Of a stretch of DNA of 64,000 bases, positions 45,136-54,919 are shown one piece after another. How positions within the stretch are numbered: the stretch's first letter is position 1; every line of letters begins with the position of its first letter. The DNA lies in assembly GCF_001547525.1 (NCBI RefSeq), contig NZ_CM003769.1, forward strand, positions 806,001-870,000, written 5' to 3'. Below the pieces are notes generated by a model. The model did no database searches. It saw only the letters and a program-made list of their open reading frames with translations, and was not told the origin of the DNA. Origin of the DNA: Burkholderia anthina (GTDB taxonomy: Bacteria; Pseudomonadota; Gammaproteobacteria; Burkholderiales; Burkholderiaceae). The translations under genes were made by a program, and so were the position numbers.

Positions 45136-46334
45136 ACACGGCCTGGAGCCGCGCCCGCCGCATCCTGTGCGTGCGGCTCGACAGCATCGGCGACGTACTG
45201 ATGACCACGCCCGCGCTGCGTGCGCTGAAGGAAAGCGGCAGCGACCGCCGGCTGACGCTGCTGACGTCGCGCACGGGCGCCGCGCTCGCCAGGCATCTGC
45301 CGATGGTCGACGACGTGTGGAGCTACGACGCGCCGTGGGTCAAGCATCCCGACGTGCGCGGCGATCCGGTGGCCGATCTCGACATGATCGACCGGCTGCT
45401 GGCCGGCCGCTTCGACGCCGCCGTGATCTTCACCGTGTACAGCCAGAACCCGTTGCCCGCCGCGATGATGTGCTGGCTCGCCGGTATTCCGCTGCGGCTC
45501 GCGCATTGCCGCGAAAACCCCTACGAATTGCTGACCGACCGCGTGCCGGAAACCGAGCCGGAATCGCACGTGCGCCACGAGGTCGCGCGCCAGCTCGCGC
45601 TGGTGCGCGCCGTCGGCGCGAAGACGTCGGACTGGCGGATGGCGTTCGCGCCCGGCGACGCGGCGCGGCATGCGGTGCACGCGCGCTTGCAGGCCGCGTT
45701 GCAGCGCGTCGGCGGCGCGCGCGAGCCGGATGCCGGGCGCGCGCGCTGGCTGGTCGTCCATCCGGGCGCGAGCGCGGCGTCGCGGCGCTGGCCGGCCGAG
45801 CGGTTCGGTGAAGCGGCGGCCGCCGTCGCGCCGCTGTTCGACGGCATCGCGGTGACGGGCAGCGCGGACGAACGCGCGCTGGTCGACACGGTGTGCGAAC
45901 GGGCGGGGCCGCGCGCCGTGCCGCTCGCCGGCGCGTTGCCGCTCGGCGAACTGGGCGCGCTGATCGAGACGGCCGACCTGCTGCTGTCGAACAACAGCGG
46001 CCCCGTGCATCTCGCGGCCGCGCTCGGCACGCCGGTGGTCGACCTGTACGCGCTGACCAACCCGCAGCACACGCCGTGGCGTGTGCCGCACCGTGTGCTG
46101 AACGTCGATGTGCCGTGCCGCAACTGCTACCGCAGCGTGTGCGACCAGCCCGGCCATCCGTGCCTGCGCGGCGTGAGCGTCGACGACGTGGTCGCGGCCG
46201 TGCATGCGCTGCTGCGCGGCAGCGCGCGCCATGCGCAACGCGCGGCCGCGCGGGCTGCCGTGCACGGCGAAGAGCCGGCCGCGGCGCACGCATCGAACGT
46301 GATTCCGTTCGCGCACGTCATCACGAGGAACTGA
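45132..46334 (+). CDS. Glycosyltransferase family 9 (heptosyltransferase-like) 1
   Basis: A 400-residue GT-B fold enzyme of the heptosyltransferase family. N-terminal ILCVRLDSIGDVLMTTPALRAL is the family start; the C-terminal sugar-nucleotide domain has LVVHPGASAASRRWPAERF and LLLSNNSGPVHLAAALGTPV. A Cys-rich segment near the end (CRNCYRSVCDQPGHPC) is common in the family. It transfers a heptose or related sugar to a glycan acceptor in the cytoplasm. Coupled by ATGA to the preceding phosphatase. Confidence 0.92.
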   Translation: MNTAWSRARRILCVRLDSIGDVLMTTPALRALKESGSDRRLTLLTSRTGAALARHLPMVDDVWSYDAPWVKHPDVRGDPVADLDMIDRLLAGRFDAAVIFTVYSQNPLPAAMMCWLAGIPLRLAHCRENPYELLTDRVPETEPESHVRHEVARQLALVRAVGAKTSDWRMAFAPGDAARHAVHARLQAALQRVGGAREPDAGRARWLVVHPGASAASRRWPAERFGEAAAAVAPLFDGIAVTGSADERALVDTVCERAGPRAVPLAGALPLGELGALIETADLLLSNNSGPVHLAAALGTPVVDLYALTNPQHTPWRVPHRVLNVDVPCRNCYRSVCDQPGHPCLRGVSVDDVVAAVHALLRGSARHAQRAAARAAVHGEEPAAAHASNVIPFAHVITRN

Positions 46335-46337
46335 CGC

Positions 46338-48083
46338 ATGCCAGACCCGATCCATACGCTCGGCATCAACGCCGCCTTCCACGACAGCGCCGCGTGCATC
46401 GTGCGCGACGGCGTCGTGATCGCGGCGGCCGAGGACGAACGCTTCACGCACGTGAAGCACGCGAAGCGCCCGGTGCCGTTCTCGACCTGGGAGCTGCCTT
46501 TCCACGCGATCGACTATTGCCTCGCGGAAGCCGGCATCACGCTCGCGGATGTCGACCACGTCGCGTATTCGTACGACCCGTGGTTCGAACTCGATCGCGA
46601 AGGCACGGCGCCGGCGCTGACCCTGCCGCTGTCGCCGTCCGCGCATGCGCCGCGCGAGGACGGCGCGTCGCCGTGGCATCCGCTGTTCCTGTCGTCGATC
46701 GTCAACGCGCCGCGCCAGCTCGCGGGCGGCGCGCCGCATCATCTGCAGCGGCGTTTTCGCGGCGTCACGCACGACGGGCCGTTCCGCTGGCATTTCATCG
46801 AGCACCATCTCGCGCACGAGGCGAGCGCGTTTCTCGCGGCGCCGTTCGACCGTTGCGCGGTGATGACGATGGACGGGCGCGGCGAGCGCGCGACGACGAG
46901 CTACGGCGTGTTCGACGGCCGCTCGTACCGGCGGCTCGGGCAGGTGAACCTGCCGCATTCGCTCGGACTGCTGTACGAGCGCGTGACGCGCTATCTCGGC
47001 TTCCTGCACTCGTCCGACGAATACAAGGTGATGGCGCTCGCGTCGTACGGCAAGCCGGTGTTCGCCGACGAGATGCGCAAGCTCGTGCAGTATCGCGGCG
47101 AAGGGCGCTATGAAGTGGTCGACGCGGACCTGGCCGCGCTGTTCGGTGCGCCGCGCGAGCGCGGCGGCCCGATCGAGCCGCATCACTGCGACATCGCGCA
47201 TGCGCTGCAACTGGTGCTCGAGGAGACGACGCTGCGGGCGGTCGACTGGCTGGCCGCCGAGACCGGCGAGCGGCAGCTCGCGATGGCGGGCGGCGTCGCG
47301 CTAAATTGCGTGATGAACGCGCGGATCCGCGATCGCGGCCCGTTCGAAGACGTGTGGGTGCAGCCGGCCGCCGGCGACGCGGGCACGGCGCTCGGCGCCG
47401 CGCTGTGGACCGACTTCCGGATGCGCGGCGCGCGCGGCGACTGGCGCATGGATCACGCGTATCTCGGCCCGGCCTACGACGACGACGCGATCGAGGCGTT
47501 CCTGAAGGAGGCGCAGTTGCCGTACCGGCGGCTCGCCGACGTCGCCGCGCAGACGGCCGCGCTGCTCGCGGCGAACCGCGTGATCGGCTGGTTCCAGGGG
47601 CGCATGGAGTTCGGCCCGCGCGCGCTCGGCGCACGGTCGATCCTCGCGTCGCCGATCGACCCCGACATGCAGCGCAAGCTGAACCGGATCAAGGATCGCG
47701 AGGATTTCCGGCCGGTCGCGCCGGTCGTGCTCGAGGATCGCGCGCATCACTGGTTCAGCGGCGGCCGGCGCACGCCGCTGCGCGCGCCGTTCATGCTGTT
47801 CGTGTACGACGTCCTGCCCGAGTGCGCCGACAAGATTCCGGCGGTGCGCCACATCGACGGCACCGCGCGCGTGCAGACCGTCGATGAAACCCAGCATCCG
47901 CTGCTGCATGCACTGCTGACCGAGTTCGACGCGCTCACCGGCGTGCCGGTGCTCGTCAACACGTCGTTCAACACGCGCGGCGAACCGATCGTGTGCTCGC
48001 CGCGCGATGCGATCGAATGCTTCTGGACCTCGCCGCTCGATGCGCTCGTGATCGGCCCGTTCCTGCTGGAGAAGCCGAGATGA
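46338..48083 (+). CDS. NodU/CmcH-family carbamoyltransferase
   Basis: A 581-residue O-carbamoyltransferase. These enzymes use carbamoyl phosphate and ATP to place a carbamoyl group on a sugar or natural product. The N-terminal Kae1-like domain shows LGINAAFHDSAACIV, the metal-site EHHLAHEASAFLAAPF and MTMDGRGERATT; GGVALNCVMNARI and GARSILASP follow, and the C-terminal domain ends LVNTSFNTRGEPIVCSPRDA. It starts 4 bases after the GT9 gene and overlaps the GT2 gene. It suggests a carbamoylated glycan or glycolipid. Confidence 0.93.
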   Translation: MPDPIHTLGINAAFHDSAACIVRDGVVIAAAEDERFTHVKHAKRPVPFSTWELPFHAIDYCLAEAGITLADVDHVAYSYDPWFELDREGTAPALTLPLSPSAHAPREDGASPWHPLFLSSIVNAPRQLAGGAPHHLQRRFRGVTHDGPFRWHFIEHHLAHEASAFLAAPFDRCAVMTMDGRGERATTSYGVFDGRSYRRLGQVNLPHSLGLLYERVTRYLGFLHSSDEYKVMALASYGKPVFADEMRKLVQYRGEGRYEVVDADLAALFGAPRERGGPIEPHHCDIAHALQLVLEETTLRAVDWLAAETGERQLAMAGGVALNCVMNARIRDRGPFEDVWVQPAAGDAGTALGAALWTDFRMRGARGDWRMDHAYLGPAYDDDAIEAFLKEAQLPYRRLADVAAQTAALLAANRVIGWFQGRMEFGPRALGARSILASPIDPDMQRKLNRIKDREDFRPVAPVVLEDRAHHWFSGGRRTPLRAPFMLFVYDVLPECADKIPAVRHIDGTARVQTVDETQHPLLHALLTEFDALTGVPVLVNTSFNTRGEPIVCSPRDAIECFWTSPLDALVIGPFLLEKPR

Positions 48084-49081
48084 ACATGCGCGACACGCAC
48101 GTGGCGCCGGTCGTGTCGGTCGTCGTGCCGACCTACCGGCGGCCCGATCTGCTCGAACGCTGCCTCGATGCGCTGTGCGTGCAGGCGTTCGATCCGGCCA
48201 CCTACGAGATCGTCGTGGTGGACGACGATCCGGCCGGCAGCGCGCGCGCCGTCGTCGATGCGTGCCGCGCGCGCGTGACCGACGTGCCGGCGATCCGCTA
48301 CATGACGGCGCCCGACACGCAGGGGCCGGCCGGCGCGCGCAACGTCGGGTGGCGTAGCGCGGACGGCGCGCTGATCGCGTTCACCGACGACGACACGATT
48401 CCCGATCCGGCCTGGCTGCGCAACGGCGCGGCCGCGCTGCTGGCCGCGCCGTCGGCGGCGGCCGCGGCCGGCCGGATCGACGTGCCGTTGCGGCCGTGCC
48501 CGACCGACTACGAACGCGACGCGGCGGGGCTTGCCCACGCGGAATTCGCGACCGCGAACTGCTTCGTGCGGCGCGCGGCGCTCGAACGCGTCGGCGGCTT
48601 CGACGAACGCTTCACGCGCGCGTGGCGCGAGGACGCCGACCTGATGTTCGCGCTGCGCGAGCATGCGGGGCCGATCGTCGAGGCCGATGCCGCGCGCATC
48701 GTGCATCCGGTGCGTCCCGCCCGCTGGGGATCGAGCATCGGCGCGCAGTCGAAGGTGTATTTCGATGCGCTGCTGTACAAGAAGCATCGCGCGACCTACC
48801 GGCGCCATATCCGGCCCGTGCCGCCGTGGCATTACTACGCGGCCGTGCTCGCCGCGCTCGGCGCGATCGGCTGTTTCGCGGCCGGCTGGCCGGCGCCGGC
48901 CATCGTGTGCGCGGCGGTGTGGGCCGCGATTACCGCCGGGTTCTGCGCGAAGCGATTGCGCGGCACGCAGCTCACGCCGTCGCATGTGGCCGAGATGATC
49001 GTCACCTCCATCGCGATTCCGCCCGTGTCGCTGTACTGGCGCATGCGCGGCGCGCTTCACTTCCGTGTGCTTTTCCTTTGA
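48080..49081 (+). CDS. Glycosyltransferase family 2 with C-terminal membrane helices
   Basis: A 333-residue GT-A enzyme. VSVVVPTYRRPDLLERCLDAL, the DDD-type metal site in IAFTDDDTIPDPAW, and an ANCFVRRAALERVGGFDERF acceptor-region motif are all present. After about residue 245 two hydrophobic helices (YYAAVLAALGAIGCFAAGW; IVCAAVWAAITAGFC) tie it to the membrane. Coupled by ATGA to the carbamoyltransferase. Likely adds a sugar to a lipid-linked intermediate. Confidence 0.9.
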   Translation: MNMRDTHVAPVVSVVVPTYRRPDLLERCLDALCVQAFDPATYEIVVVDDDPAGSARAVVDACRARVTDVPAIRYMTAPDTQGPAGARNVGWRSADGALIAFTDDDTIPDPAWLRNGAAALLAAPSAAAAAGRIDVPLRPCPTDYERDAAGLAHAEFATANCFVRRAALERVGGFDERFTRAWREDADLMFALREHAGPIVEADAARIVHPVRPARWGSSIGAQSKVYFDALLYKKHRATYRRHIRPVPPWHYYAAVLAALGAIGCFAAGWPAPAIVCAAVWAAITAGFCAKRLRGTQLTPSHVAEMIVTSIAIPPVSLYWRMRGALHFRVLFL

Positions 49082-49100
49082 CGTCCTCCTACCTTTCCTT

Positions 49101-49118
49101 CCCGCCATCCATGGCGGG
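49101..49118 (+). repeat. Intercistronic hairpin in the glycan operon
   Basis: CCCGCCA and TGGCGGG enclose TCCA, 20 bases after the GT2 stop. With no T-run it may be a processing or stabilising hairpin that separates the first five genes from the next two. Confidence 0.4.
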
Positions 49119-49138
49119 GTTTCCCGGAGCAGATCGTG

Positions 49139-50227
49139 ATGAAGCTCGATCCAGACCTCGATTCCGACGGCCCGCGCGGCCCGAAACGGATCGCGGTGTT
49201 CCGCGCGCTGCAGCTCGGCGACATGCTGTGCGCGGTGCCCGCGCTGCGTGCGTTGCGGCGCGGCGAACCCGATGCGCGCATCACGCTGATCGGCCTGCCG
49301 TGGGCGCGTGAATTCGCGTCGCGCTTTTCGGACTACATCGACAGCTTCATCGCGTTCCCCGGCGCACCGGGGCTCGGCGAACAGCCCGAACCCGATGCGG
49401 CCACGCGCGAGGCATTCATCGCCGAATGTCGCGCGCGCGACTTCGATCTCGCGATCCAGTTGCACGGCAGCGGCGCGCACACGAACGCGATCGTCGCGTC
49501 GCTCGGCGCGGCGCGCACGGCCGGCTTCGTGCCTGCCGACGGCGGCACGGCCGCGCTCGACTGCGCGCTCGTGTGGCGCGACGACGAGCCGGAAGTGACG
49601 CGCTACCTGGCGCTCACGCGCAAGCTCGGCTACGCGGACTGGGGCGACTTCCTCGAATTCCCGCTAGGCGGGCTGGACTACGCGCTGTGGCACGTGCTCT
49701 GCGACGAACATGGGCTGGATCCCGGCCGCTACGTGATCGTCCATCCCGGCGCGCGGATGGCGTCGCGCCGCTGGCCGGTCGAGCGCTTCGCGCTGGCGGC
49801 GCGGCAGCTCGCCGACGACGGCTGGCAGATCGTGCTGACCGGCACGCGCGCGGAACTGGCGCTGGCCGCCGCATTCGCCGAGCATCTCGGGCGGCCGTGC
49901 GTGAACCTGTGCGGCCGCACGCCGCTCGGCGCGCTCGCCGCGCTGATCGCCCGTGCGCGGCTGCTGTTGTGCAACGACACGGGCGTGTCGCACGTGGCGG
50001 CGGCGCTCGGCACGCCGAGCATCGTCGTCGCGTGCGGCAGCGATACGGCCCGCTGGGCGCCGCTCGACGTCGAACGACATCGCGTACTCGCGAACTACCC
50101 GGCATGCCGGCCGTGCATGTTCGATACCTGTCCGTACGGGCACGAGTGCGCGACGGCGATCGGCGTCGGCGACGTGATCGAGCGGGCGGGCGAACTGCTC
50201 GCGGAGGAGAAGCGTCATGTCTGTTAA
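49139..50227 (+). CDS. Glycosyltransferase family 9 (heptosyltransferase-like) 2
   Basis: A second GT9 enzyme, 362 residues. RIAVFRALQLGDMLCAVPALRAL opens it, VIVHPGARMASRRWPVERFA and LLLCNDTGVSHVAAALGTPS mark the donor site, and a Cys-bearing tail (CRPCMFDTCPYGHEC) parallels the first GT9. The GTG three bases upstream is an equal start; GGAG fits either. Two GT9 enzymes imply two linkages of the same sugar class. It overlaps the next gene by 11 bases. Confidence 0.92.
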   Translation: MKLDPDLDSDGPRGPKRIAVFRALQLGDMLCAVPALRALRRGEPDARITLIGLPWAREFASRFSDYIDSFIAFPGAPGLGEQPEPDAATREAFIAECRARDFDLAIQLHGSGAHTNAIVASLGAARTAGFVPADGGTAALDCALVWRDDEPEVTRYLALTRKLGYADWGDFLEFPLGGLDYALWHVLCDEHGLDPGRYVIVHPGARMASRRWPVERFALAARQLADDGWQIVLTGTRAELALAAAFAEHLGRPCVNLCGRTPLGALAALIARARLLLCNDTGVSHVAAALGTPSIVVACGSDTARWAPLDVERHRVLANYPACRPCMFDTCPYGHECATAIGVGDVIERAGELLAEEKRHVC

Positions 50228-51167
50228 GCGGTTGCGCGTGCTGACCTGGCACGTGCATGGCAACTATCTGTATTACCTGTCGCAGGCGCCGCACGATTTC
50301 TACATCGTGACGAAGCCGCAGCATCCGCCCGGCTATGCGGGCCGCGTCGGGCACCTGCCGTGGGGCGACAACGTGCACGAGGTGCCGGCCGAGTGCGTGC
50401 GCGACACCGAATTCGACTGCGTGCTGTACCAGCACGTGAAGCATTACCAGCACGACCGCCTGCGGCTGCTGAGCGAAGCGCAACGTGCGCTGCCGACGCT
50501 GTTCGTCGAGCACGATCCGCCGCGCGAGCATCCGACCGACACGCTGCATCCGGTGCAGGACCCGAACGTGTTGCTGGTGCACGTGACGCCGTTCAACGCG
50601 CTGATGTGGGACAACGGCGTGACGCCGACGCGCGTGATCGAGCATGGCGTGCTGGTGCCCGACGGCATCGAGTATCGCGGCACGCTGCCGAAGGGCGTGG
50701 CCGTCGTGAACAATCTCGCGCGCCGCGGCCGGCGCCTCGGCGCGGATCTGTTCGAGGTCGTGCGGCACAGCGTGCCGATCGACCTCGTCGGGATGGGGTC
50801 GGCCGAACTCGGCGGGATCGGCGAGGTGCCGAACCCCGCGCTGCCGCAGTTCCTGTCGCACTACCGGTTCTTCTTCAATCCGATCCGCTACACGAGCCTC
50901 GGGCTCGCGGTGATCGAGGCGATGATGATCGGGCTGCCGATCGTCGCGCTCGCGACGACGGAGATGGCGCAACTCGTGAGGACAGGCAGCAACGGCGTGG
51001 CCGATACGCGGCCGGGCGTGCTGATCGACGCGATGCGCATGCTGATCCGCGATCCGGACCTGGCGCGCGAGTGGGGCGCGGCGGCCAGGCGCGACGCGTG
51101 CGAGCGATTCGGCATCGAACGCTTCGCACGCGACTGGGACGCCGCGCTGCGCGACATGACGGCGTGA
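50217..51167 (+). CDS. GT-B-type glycosyltransferase (316 aa)
   Basis: A 316-residue protein with a GT-B look: LRVLTWHVHGNYLYYLSQAP at the start, a middle VVNNLARRGRRLGADLFE, and a C-terminal donor part with FFNPIRYTSLGLAVIEAMMIGLPIVA, the family-1/4 type EA/G motif in modified form. It is shorter than usual GT4 enzymes by about 50 residues in the N-terminal domain. Coupled to the GT9 before it and last in this run. Donor and acceptor unknown. Confidence 0.82.
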   Translation: MSVKRLRVLTWHVHGNYLYYLSQAPHDFYIVTKPQHPPGYAGRVGHLPWGDNVHEVPAECVRDTEFDCVLYQHVKHYQHDRLRLLSEAQRALPTLFVEHDPPREHPTDTLHPVQDPNVLLVHVTPFNALMWDNGVTPTRVIEHGVLVPDGIEYRGTLPKGVAVVNNLARRGRRLGADLFEVVRHSVPIDLVGMGSAELGGIGEVPNPALPQFLSHYRFFFNPIRYTSLGLAVIEAMMIGLPIVALATTEMAQLVRTGSNGVADTRPGVLIDAMRMLIRDPDLAREWGAAARRDACERFGIERFARDWDAALRDMTA

Positions 51168-51204
51168 CGCGCCGACGTGATGGCGGCGGCGTGACCCGCC
51201 GCGC

Positions 51205-52254
51205 TCACGGCGTCGTCGCGGGCGGCGAAGCAGGCGGCGCAGCGGGGGCGCCGCCGCCGTTCGACGCATTCCCGGCCGGTGGCGCGTTGCCGCTTGCCGC
51301 GTTGCGCTCGCTTTCGGACAGCAGCGCGAGCCGGTTGTACAGCGTTTTCAGGCTGATGCCGAGCGCCTTCGCGGTGCGCGGCTTGTCGCCGTTGAAATGC
51401 CGCAGCGACGCGACGATGAAGCGCTGCTGCGTGTGCGCGAGCGTCGTGCCGATATGCAGCGTCATCGCGTTGTGGCGCACTTCCTCGCGCGGCGGCGGGC
51501 GGCGCGGCAACTGCAGCTCGATCTGCTCGTCGGCGAGGATGAACGCGCGCTCGAGTGCGTTGCGCAGTTCGCGCACGTTGCCGGGCCACGTGTAGGTGCG
51601 CAGCGCCTTCATCGCCTGGGTGGACAGCCGCTTTCTCGTGCGGTGCCGCGCGTTCAGCCGTTCGACGATTTGCACCGCGATGTCGCCGACGTCGTCCTCG
51701 CGCTGCCGGAGCGCGGGCACGTGCAACGCGATCGGCGCGATCCGGTAGAACAGGTCCTCGCGCAGCCTGCCGCTGCGCATCGCCTCGACCGGATCGTGAT
51801 GCGTGGCCGCGACGATCCGCACGTCGAGCGGAATCGGCTCGTGACCGCCCACGCGCACGATCGTGTTGGTTTCGAGCGTGCGCAGCAGCTTGACCTGCAA
51901 TTCGAGCGGCATCTCGGCGATCTCGTCGAGAAACAGCGTGCCGCCGCGCGCGGCTTCGAACATGCCCACGTGCTGCGCGACGGCGCCCGTGAAGCTGCCT
52001 TTTTCGTGACCGAACAACTGCGACTCCGCGATGTCCTTCGGAATCGCGCCGCAATTGACGGGCACGAACGGCCCGCGACGGCGCGGGCTCATGTCGTGAA
52101 TGAGCCGGGCGACGATATCCTTGCCCGCGCCGCTTTCGCCGACCACCAGCACACTCACGCGGGTGGCGGCGACGCGCGACACTTTCAGCAGCAGATCCTG
52201 AATTGTTCGCGAATGACCGAACAGTCGCGTGCCGTCATCGTCGGATTTCGACAT
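51205..52254 (-). CDS. Sigma-54 activator without receiver domain
   Basis: A 349-residue enhancer-binding protein that is essentially AAA+ plus Fis helix-turn-helix. Walker A is GESGAGKD (usual GESGTGKE), the sigma-54 contact loop is GSFTGA (GAFTGA in most relatives), Walker B is [12 protein letters not shown], and the second-region arginines are in LREDLFYRI. The DNA-binding helix ([18 protein letters not shown]) is followed by an Ala/Pro/Asn-rich tail. No sensory domain is present, so it is controlled by level or by a partner, as in PspF/HrpR types. No strong ribosome site fixes the start. Confidence 0.9.
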   Translation of the reverse strand: MSKSDDDGTRLFGHSRTIQDLLLKVSRVAATRVSVLVVGESGAGKDIVARLIHDMSPRRRGPFVPVNCGAIPKDIAESQLFGHEKGSFTGAVAQHVGMFEAARGGTLFLDEIAEMPLELQVKLLRTLETNTIVRVGGHEPIPLDVRIVAATHHDPVEAMRSGRLREDLFYRIAPIALHVPALRQREDDVGDIAVQIVERLNARHRTRKRLSTQAMKALRTYTWPGNVRELRNALERAFILADEQIELQLPRRPPPREEVRHNAMTLHIGTTLAHTQQRFIVASLRHFNGDKPRTAKALGISLKTLYNRLALLSESERNAASGNAPPAGNASNGGGAPAAPPASPPATTP

Positions 52255-52598
52255 GGGGTAATAACCGGATTGGGAAGTTTTGACCGAATGTGTCGTGGCC
52301 AGGTAGAAACGACGTGGCACACGTCGTCTTTCACGTACTCAGAATACCTTTTATGCCGATTCGCCGACATTGAATCTGGCAATGCGGCTTGCATTGGCGG
52401 ATAGATTTATTCGATGGGCGACGAATGCGAGACACCGTTCTTCTATACTGCTAAGCACGCGTTTTCATTGCAGGACAGCTTGTCTGCGATTCGTGTGCAG
52501 CGTGGAGGATGCCGTCGTGGGCTCTGTGACGCGCATTGCGCTGCACGTGTCGCGGCGCCGGCCGATGTACGCGCCGGCCCGCATTACAAGGAGCCTCG
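52255..52598. other. Divergent region between the two sigma-54 activators
   Basis: 344 bases, AT-richer than average, no gene. It must hold both activators' promoters. TGGCA(N)TTGCA-like elements near 52376-52392 have the GG-GC gap one base too long for sigma-54. A short open frame here has no ribosome site. Confidence 0.5.
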
Positions 52599-53966
52599 AT
52601 GCCTTACGTCCTGATCGTCGAAGACGACGCCGATACGCGAACGATGCTCGCCACGCTCGCACGCACGCAGCAGCTCTCGTGCGATACGGCCGCGACGCTT
52701 GAAGAAGCGCGCACGCTCGTCTCGACGCATACCCCCGATCTCGTGCTGTGCGACCTCGTGCTGCCCGATGGCAACGGGATGGATCTGTTCGACGCATTGC
52801 CCAAGCGCGGGCATTGCGAAATGGTGCTGACCACCGGCCACGCGAGCCTCGAAACCGCGATCGACGCATTGCGGCGCGGCGCGAGCGACTATCTGGTGAA
52901 GCCGCTCAACATGCAGCGGCTGAACAGCATTTTCGCGCGCGTGCCGCGCACGACCGCGCTGCACGAGGAAATCGCGGAGCTGCGCTCGGAACTGCAGCGC
53001 CTCGGCCGCTTCGGCCGCATGCTCGGCAGCTCGCCCGCGATGCAGGCCGTCTACGATGCGATCGGCCGCGTCGCGCGCACCGAAGCGTCGGTGCTGCTCA
53101 CCGGCGAATCGGGCACCGGCAAGGAACTCGCCGCGCAGACGGTGCACGACCTGAGCCTGCGCCGCCGCGGGCCGTTCCTCGCGGTGAACTGCGGCGCGAT
53201 CGCCGCGAACCTCGTCGAGAGCGAGATGTTCGGCCACGACCGCGGCAGCTTCACCGGCGCCGAACGCCAGCACAAGGGCTTCTTCGAACGCGCCGACGGC
53301 GGCACGCTGTTTCTCGACGAAATCACCGAGATGCCGCTCGAATCGCAGGTCAAGCTGCTGCGCGTGCTGGAAACCGGGCGCGTCACGCGGCTCGGCTCGA
53401 CGCGCGAGATCGACGTCGACGTGCGCATCGTCGCCGCGACGAACCGCGACCCGGAAGCCGCGATGGCGGACGGCAAGCTGCGGCCCGACCTGTTTCACCG
53501 GATCAACGTGTTCCCGATCCCGCTGCCGTCGCTGCGCGAACGCGGCGACGACATCCCGATGCTCGCCGATGCGTTCCTGCAGCGCTACAACGAGGAGAGC
53601 GGCCGCAACCTGCGCTTCTCGCCGGCCGCGCGCGAAGCGCTGAAGACCTACGAATGGCCGGGCAACGTGCGCGAGCTGCGCAACTTCGTGCAGCGCGCGA
53701 GCATCTTCACCGATGCCGACGTGATCGACACGCTGCCGCCGCCGATCATGGACGAGCTGTCGAGCATGGTCGATTCGCACGAGGATCGCGTGACGGTGCC
53801 GTTCGGCACGCCGCTCGAGGAAGTCGACCGCAAGCTGATCCTCGGCACGATCGCCCAATGCGGCGGCGTGAAGGCGCAGGCGGCCGAGGTGCTCGACGTC
53901 AGCCTGAAGACGATCTACAACCGGCTCGCGCAACTGGAAGACGAAGCGGAAAAACCCGATTCCTGA
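52599..53966 (+). CDS. NtrC-type sigma-54 response regulator
   Basis: A 455-residue response regulator: receiver (1-120; VLIVEDDADTRTML, phospho-Asp in LVLCDLVLPDGNG, Lys in YLVKPLN), AAA+ (about 140-380; Walker A GESGTGKE, loop GSFTGA, Walker [13 protein letters not shown]) and a Fis-type helix-turn-helix at the end (AAEVLDVSLKTIYNRLAQL). AAGGAGCC precedes the ATG. Both activators in this cluster have Ser at the second position of GxFTGA. The partner kinase is most likely one of the two hybrid kinases nearby. It is the best candidate to drive the sigma-54 promoters found across 38-63 kb. Confidence 0.95.
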   Translation: MPYVLIVEDDADTRTMLATLARTQQLSCDTAATLEEARTLVSTHTPDLVLCDLVLPDGNGMDLFDALPKRGHCEMVLTTGHASLETAIDALRRGASDYLVKPLNMQRLNSIFARVPRTTALHEEIAELRSELQRLGRFGRMLGSSPAMQAVYDAIGRVARTEASVLLTGESGTGKELAAQTVHDLSLRRRGPFLAVNCGAIAANLVESEMFGHDRGSFTGAERQHKGFFERADGGTLFLDEITEMPLESQVKLLRVLETGRVTRLGSTREIDVDVRIVAATNRDPEAAMADGKLRPDLFHRINVFPIPLPSLRERGDDIPMLADAFLQRYNEESGRNLRFSPAAREALKTYEWPGNVRELRNFVQRASIFTDADVIDTLPPPIMDELSSMVDSHEDRVTVPFGTPLEEVDRKLILGTIAQCGGVKAQAAEVLDVSLKTIYNRLAQLEDEAEKPDS

Positions 53967-53995
53967 TGCCGCTACGATCGCGTTCATGTTCCCGC

Positions 53996-54919
53996 TCATG
54001 TGCCCGTTCCGGTCTCGCGGCGCGTATCGCGCTCGAGCAGACGGCGCATGTGTTCGATCCGCGGCGGGATCGTGCGTCGTTCGCGCAGGATCCACGGCAG
54101 CCCGGCGAACGTGCGCACGATCGCACGTTCGCGGCGCAGCAGCGGCAGCATGCGCACCGTATGCAGCCACGCGGCGGCGGCCGGCCATCTGAGCCACGCG
54201 GTCCACACCGCGTTGCGGGCGGCGGTGTGCGCGCGCGTCTTCCGGTCGCGCCGCGTCGACGGATGGTGATGGACGGTCAGGCCCGGCGCATACACGAGCC
54301 AGTGGCCGGCGCGATACAGGTCGAGCGCGAGCAGCGCTTCCTCGCCGCCGAGGAAGTAGCGCGGATGGTAGCCGCCGGCGCGCACGAACGCGTCGCGCCG
54401 GAATGCGGTCGCACCGGCCAGCAGCCCGAGGATCGGGCGGCCGGGCAGCGCGACCGGCGCGTCGAGCGGGCTGTCGGCCATCAGCCGGCAGGTCGGGTCC
54501 TCGCGCTCGTCGGGGCCGACCAGCACGCGCGCGGTGACGGCCGCGACGTGCGGATACGCGTCGAGCAGATTCGCGGCTTCGGCGATCGAGCCGGGCGCCC
54601 ACCACGTGTCGTCGTCGCAGAACGCGACGTGGCGCGTGCGGGCCGCGGCGACGCCGAGATTGCGGCCGGCGGCGCCGAGATTGCCGGGTGCGTGCACCAG
54701 CGCGACATGCGGGTAGCGCTCGCCGATCAGCGTGGCCGTCTCGGCGTCCGCCGCGTTGTCGACGACCACGATCGCCGGCCGGTCGGGCAGCGCGGAAAGG
54801 TGGTCGAGCGTGCGCGCGAGTTCGGCCGCGCGCCGGCAGGTCAGCACGATCGCGGTCACGCGCGGCTCGCGCGGCGGCAGCGCGACGCGCGCGGGCGTTA
54901 CGCGGACGTGACGTCGCAT
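53996..54919 (-). CDS. Glycosyltransferase family 2
   Basis: A 307-residue GT2 enzyme: VTAIVLTCRRAAELARTLDHL, VVVDNAADAETA, the metal site HVAFCDDDTWWAPG, and GATAFRRDAFVRAGGYHPRY. The C terminus holds a charged, non-membrane segment. It overlaps the PIG-L deacetylase by 22 bases, so the two are coupled. Part of the glycan cluster, on the opposite strand from the main run. Confidence 0.88.
   Translation of the reverse strand: MRRHVRVTPARVALPPREPRVTAIVLTCRRAAELARTLDHLSALPDRPAIVVVDNAADAETATLIGERYPHVALVHAPGNLGAAGRNLGVAAARTRHVAFCDDDTWWAPGSIAEAANLLDAYPHVAAVTARVLVGPDEREDPTCRLMADSPLDAPVALPGRPILGLLAGATAFRRDAFVRAGGYHPRYFLGGEEALLALDLYRAGHWLVYAPGLTVHHHPSTRRDRKTRAHTAARNAVWTAWLRWPAAAAWLHTVRMLPLLRRERAIVRTFAGLPWILRERRTIPPRIEHMRRLLERDTRRETGTGT

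Noticed and set aside
52376..52392. Sigma-54-like TGGCA/TTGCA element between the two activators
   Set aside because: The GG to GC distance is 11 bases instead of 10, which normally abolishes sigma-54 binding.
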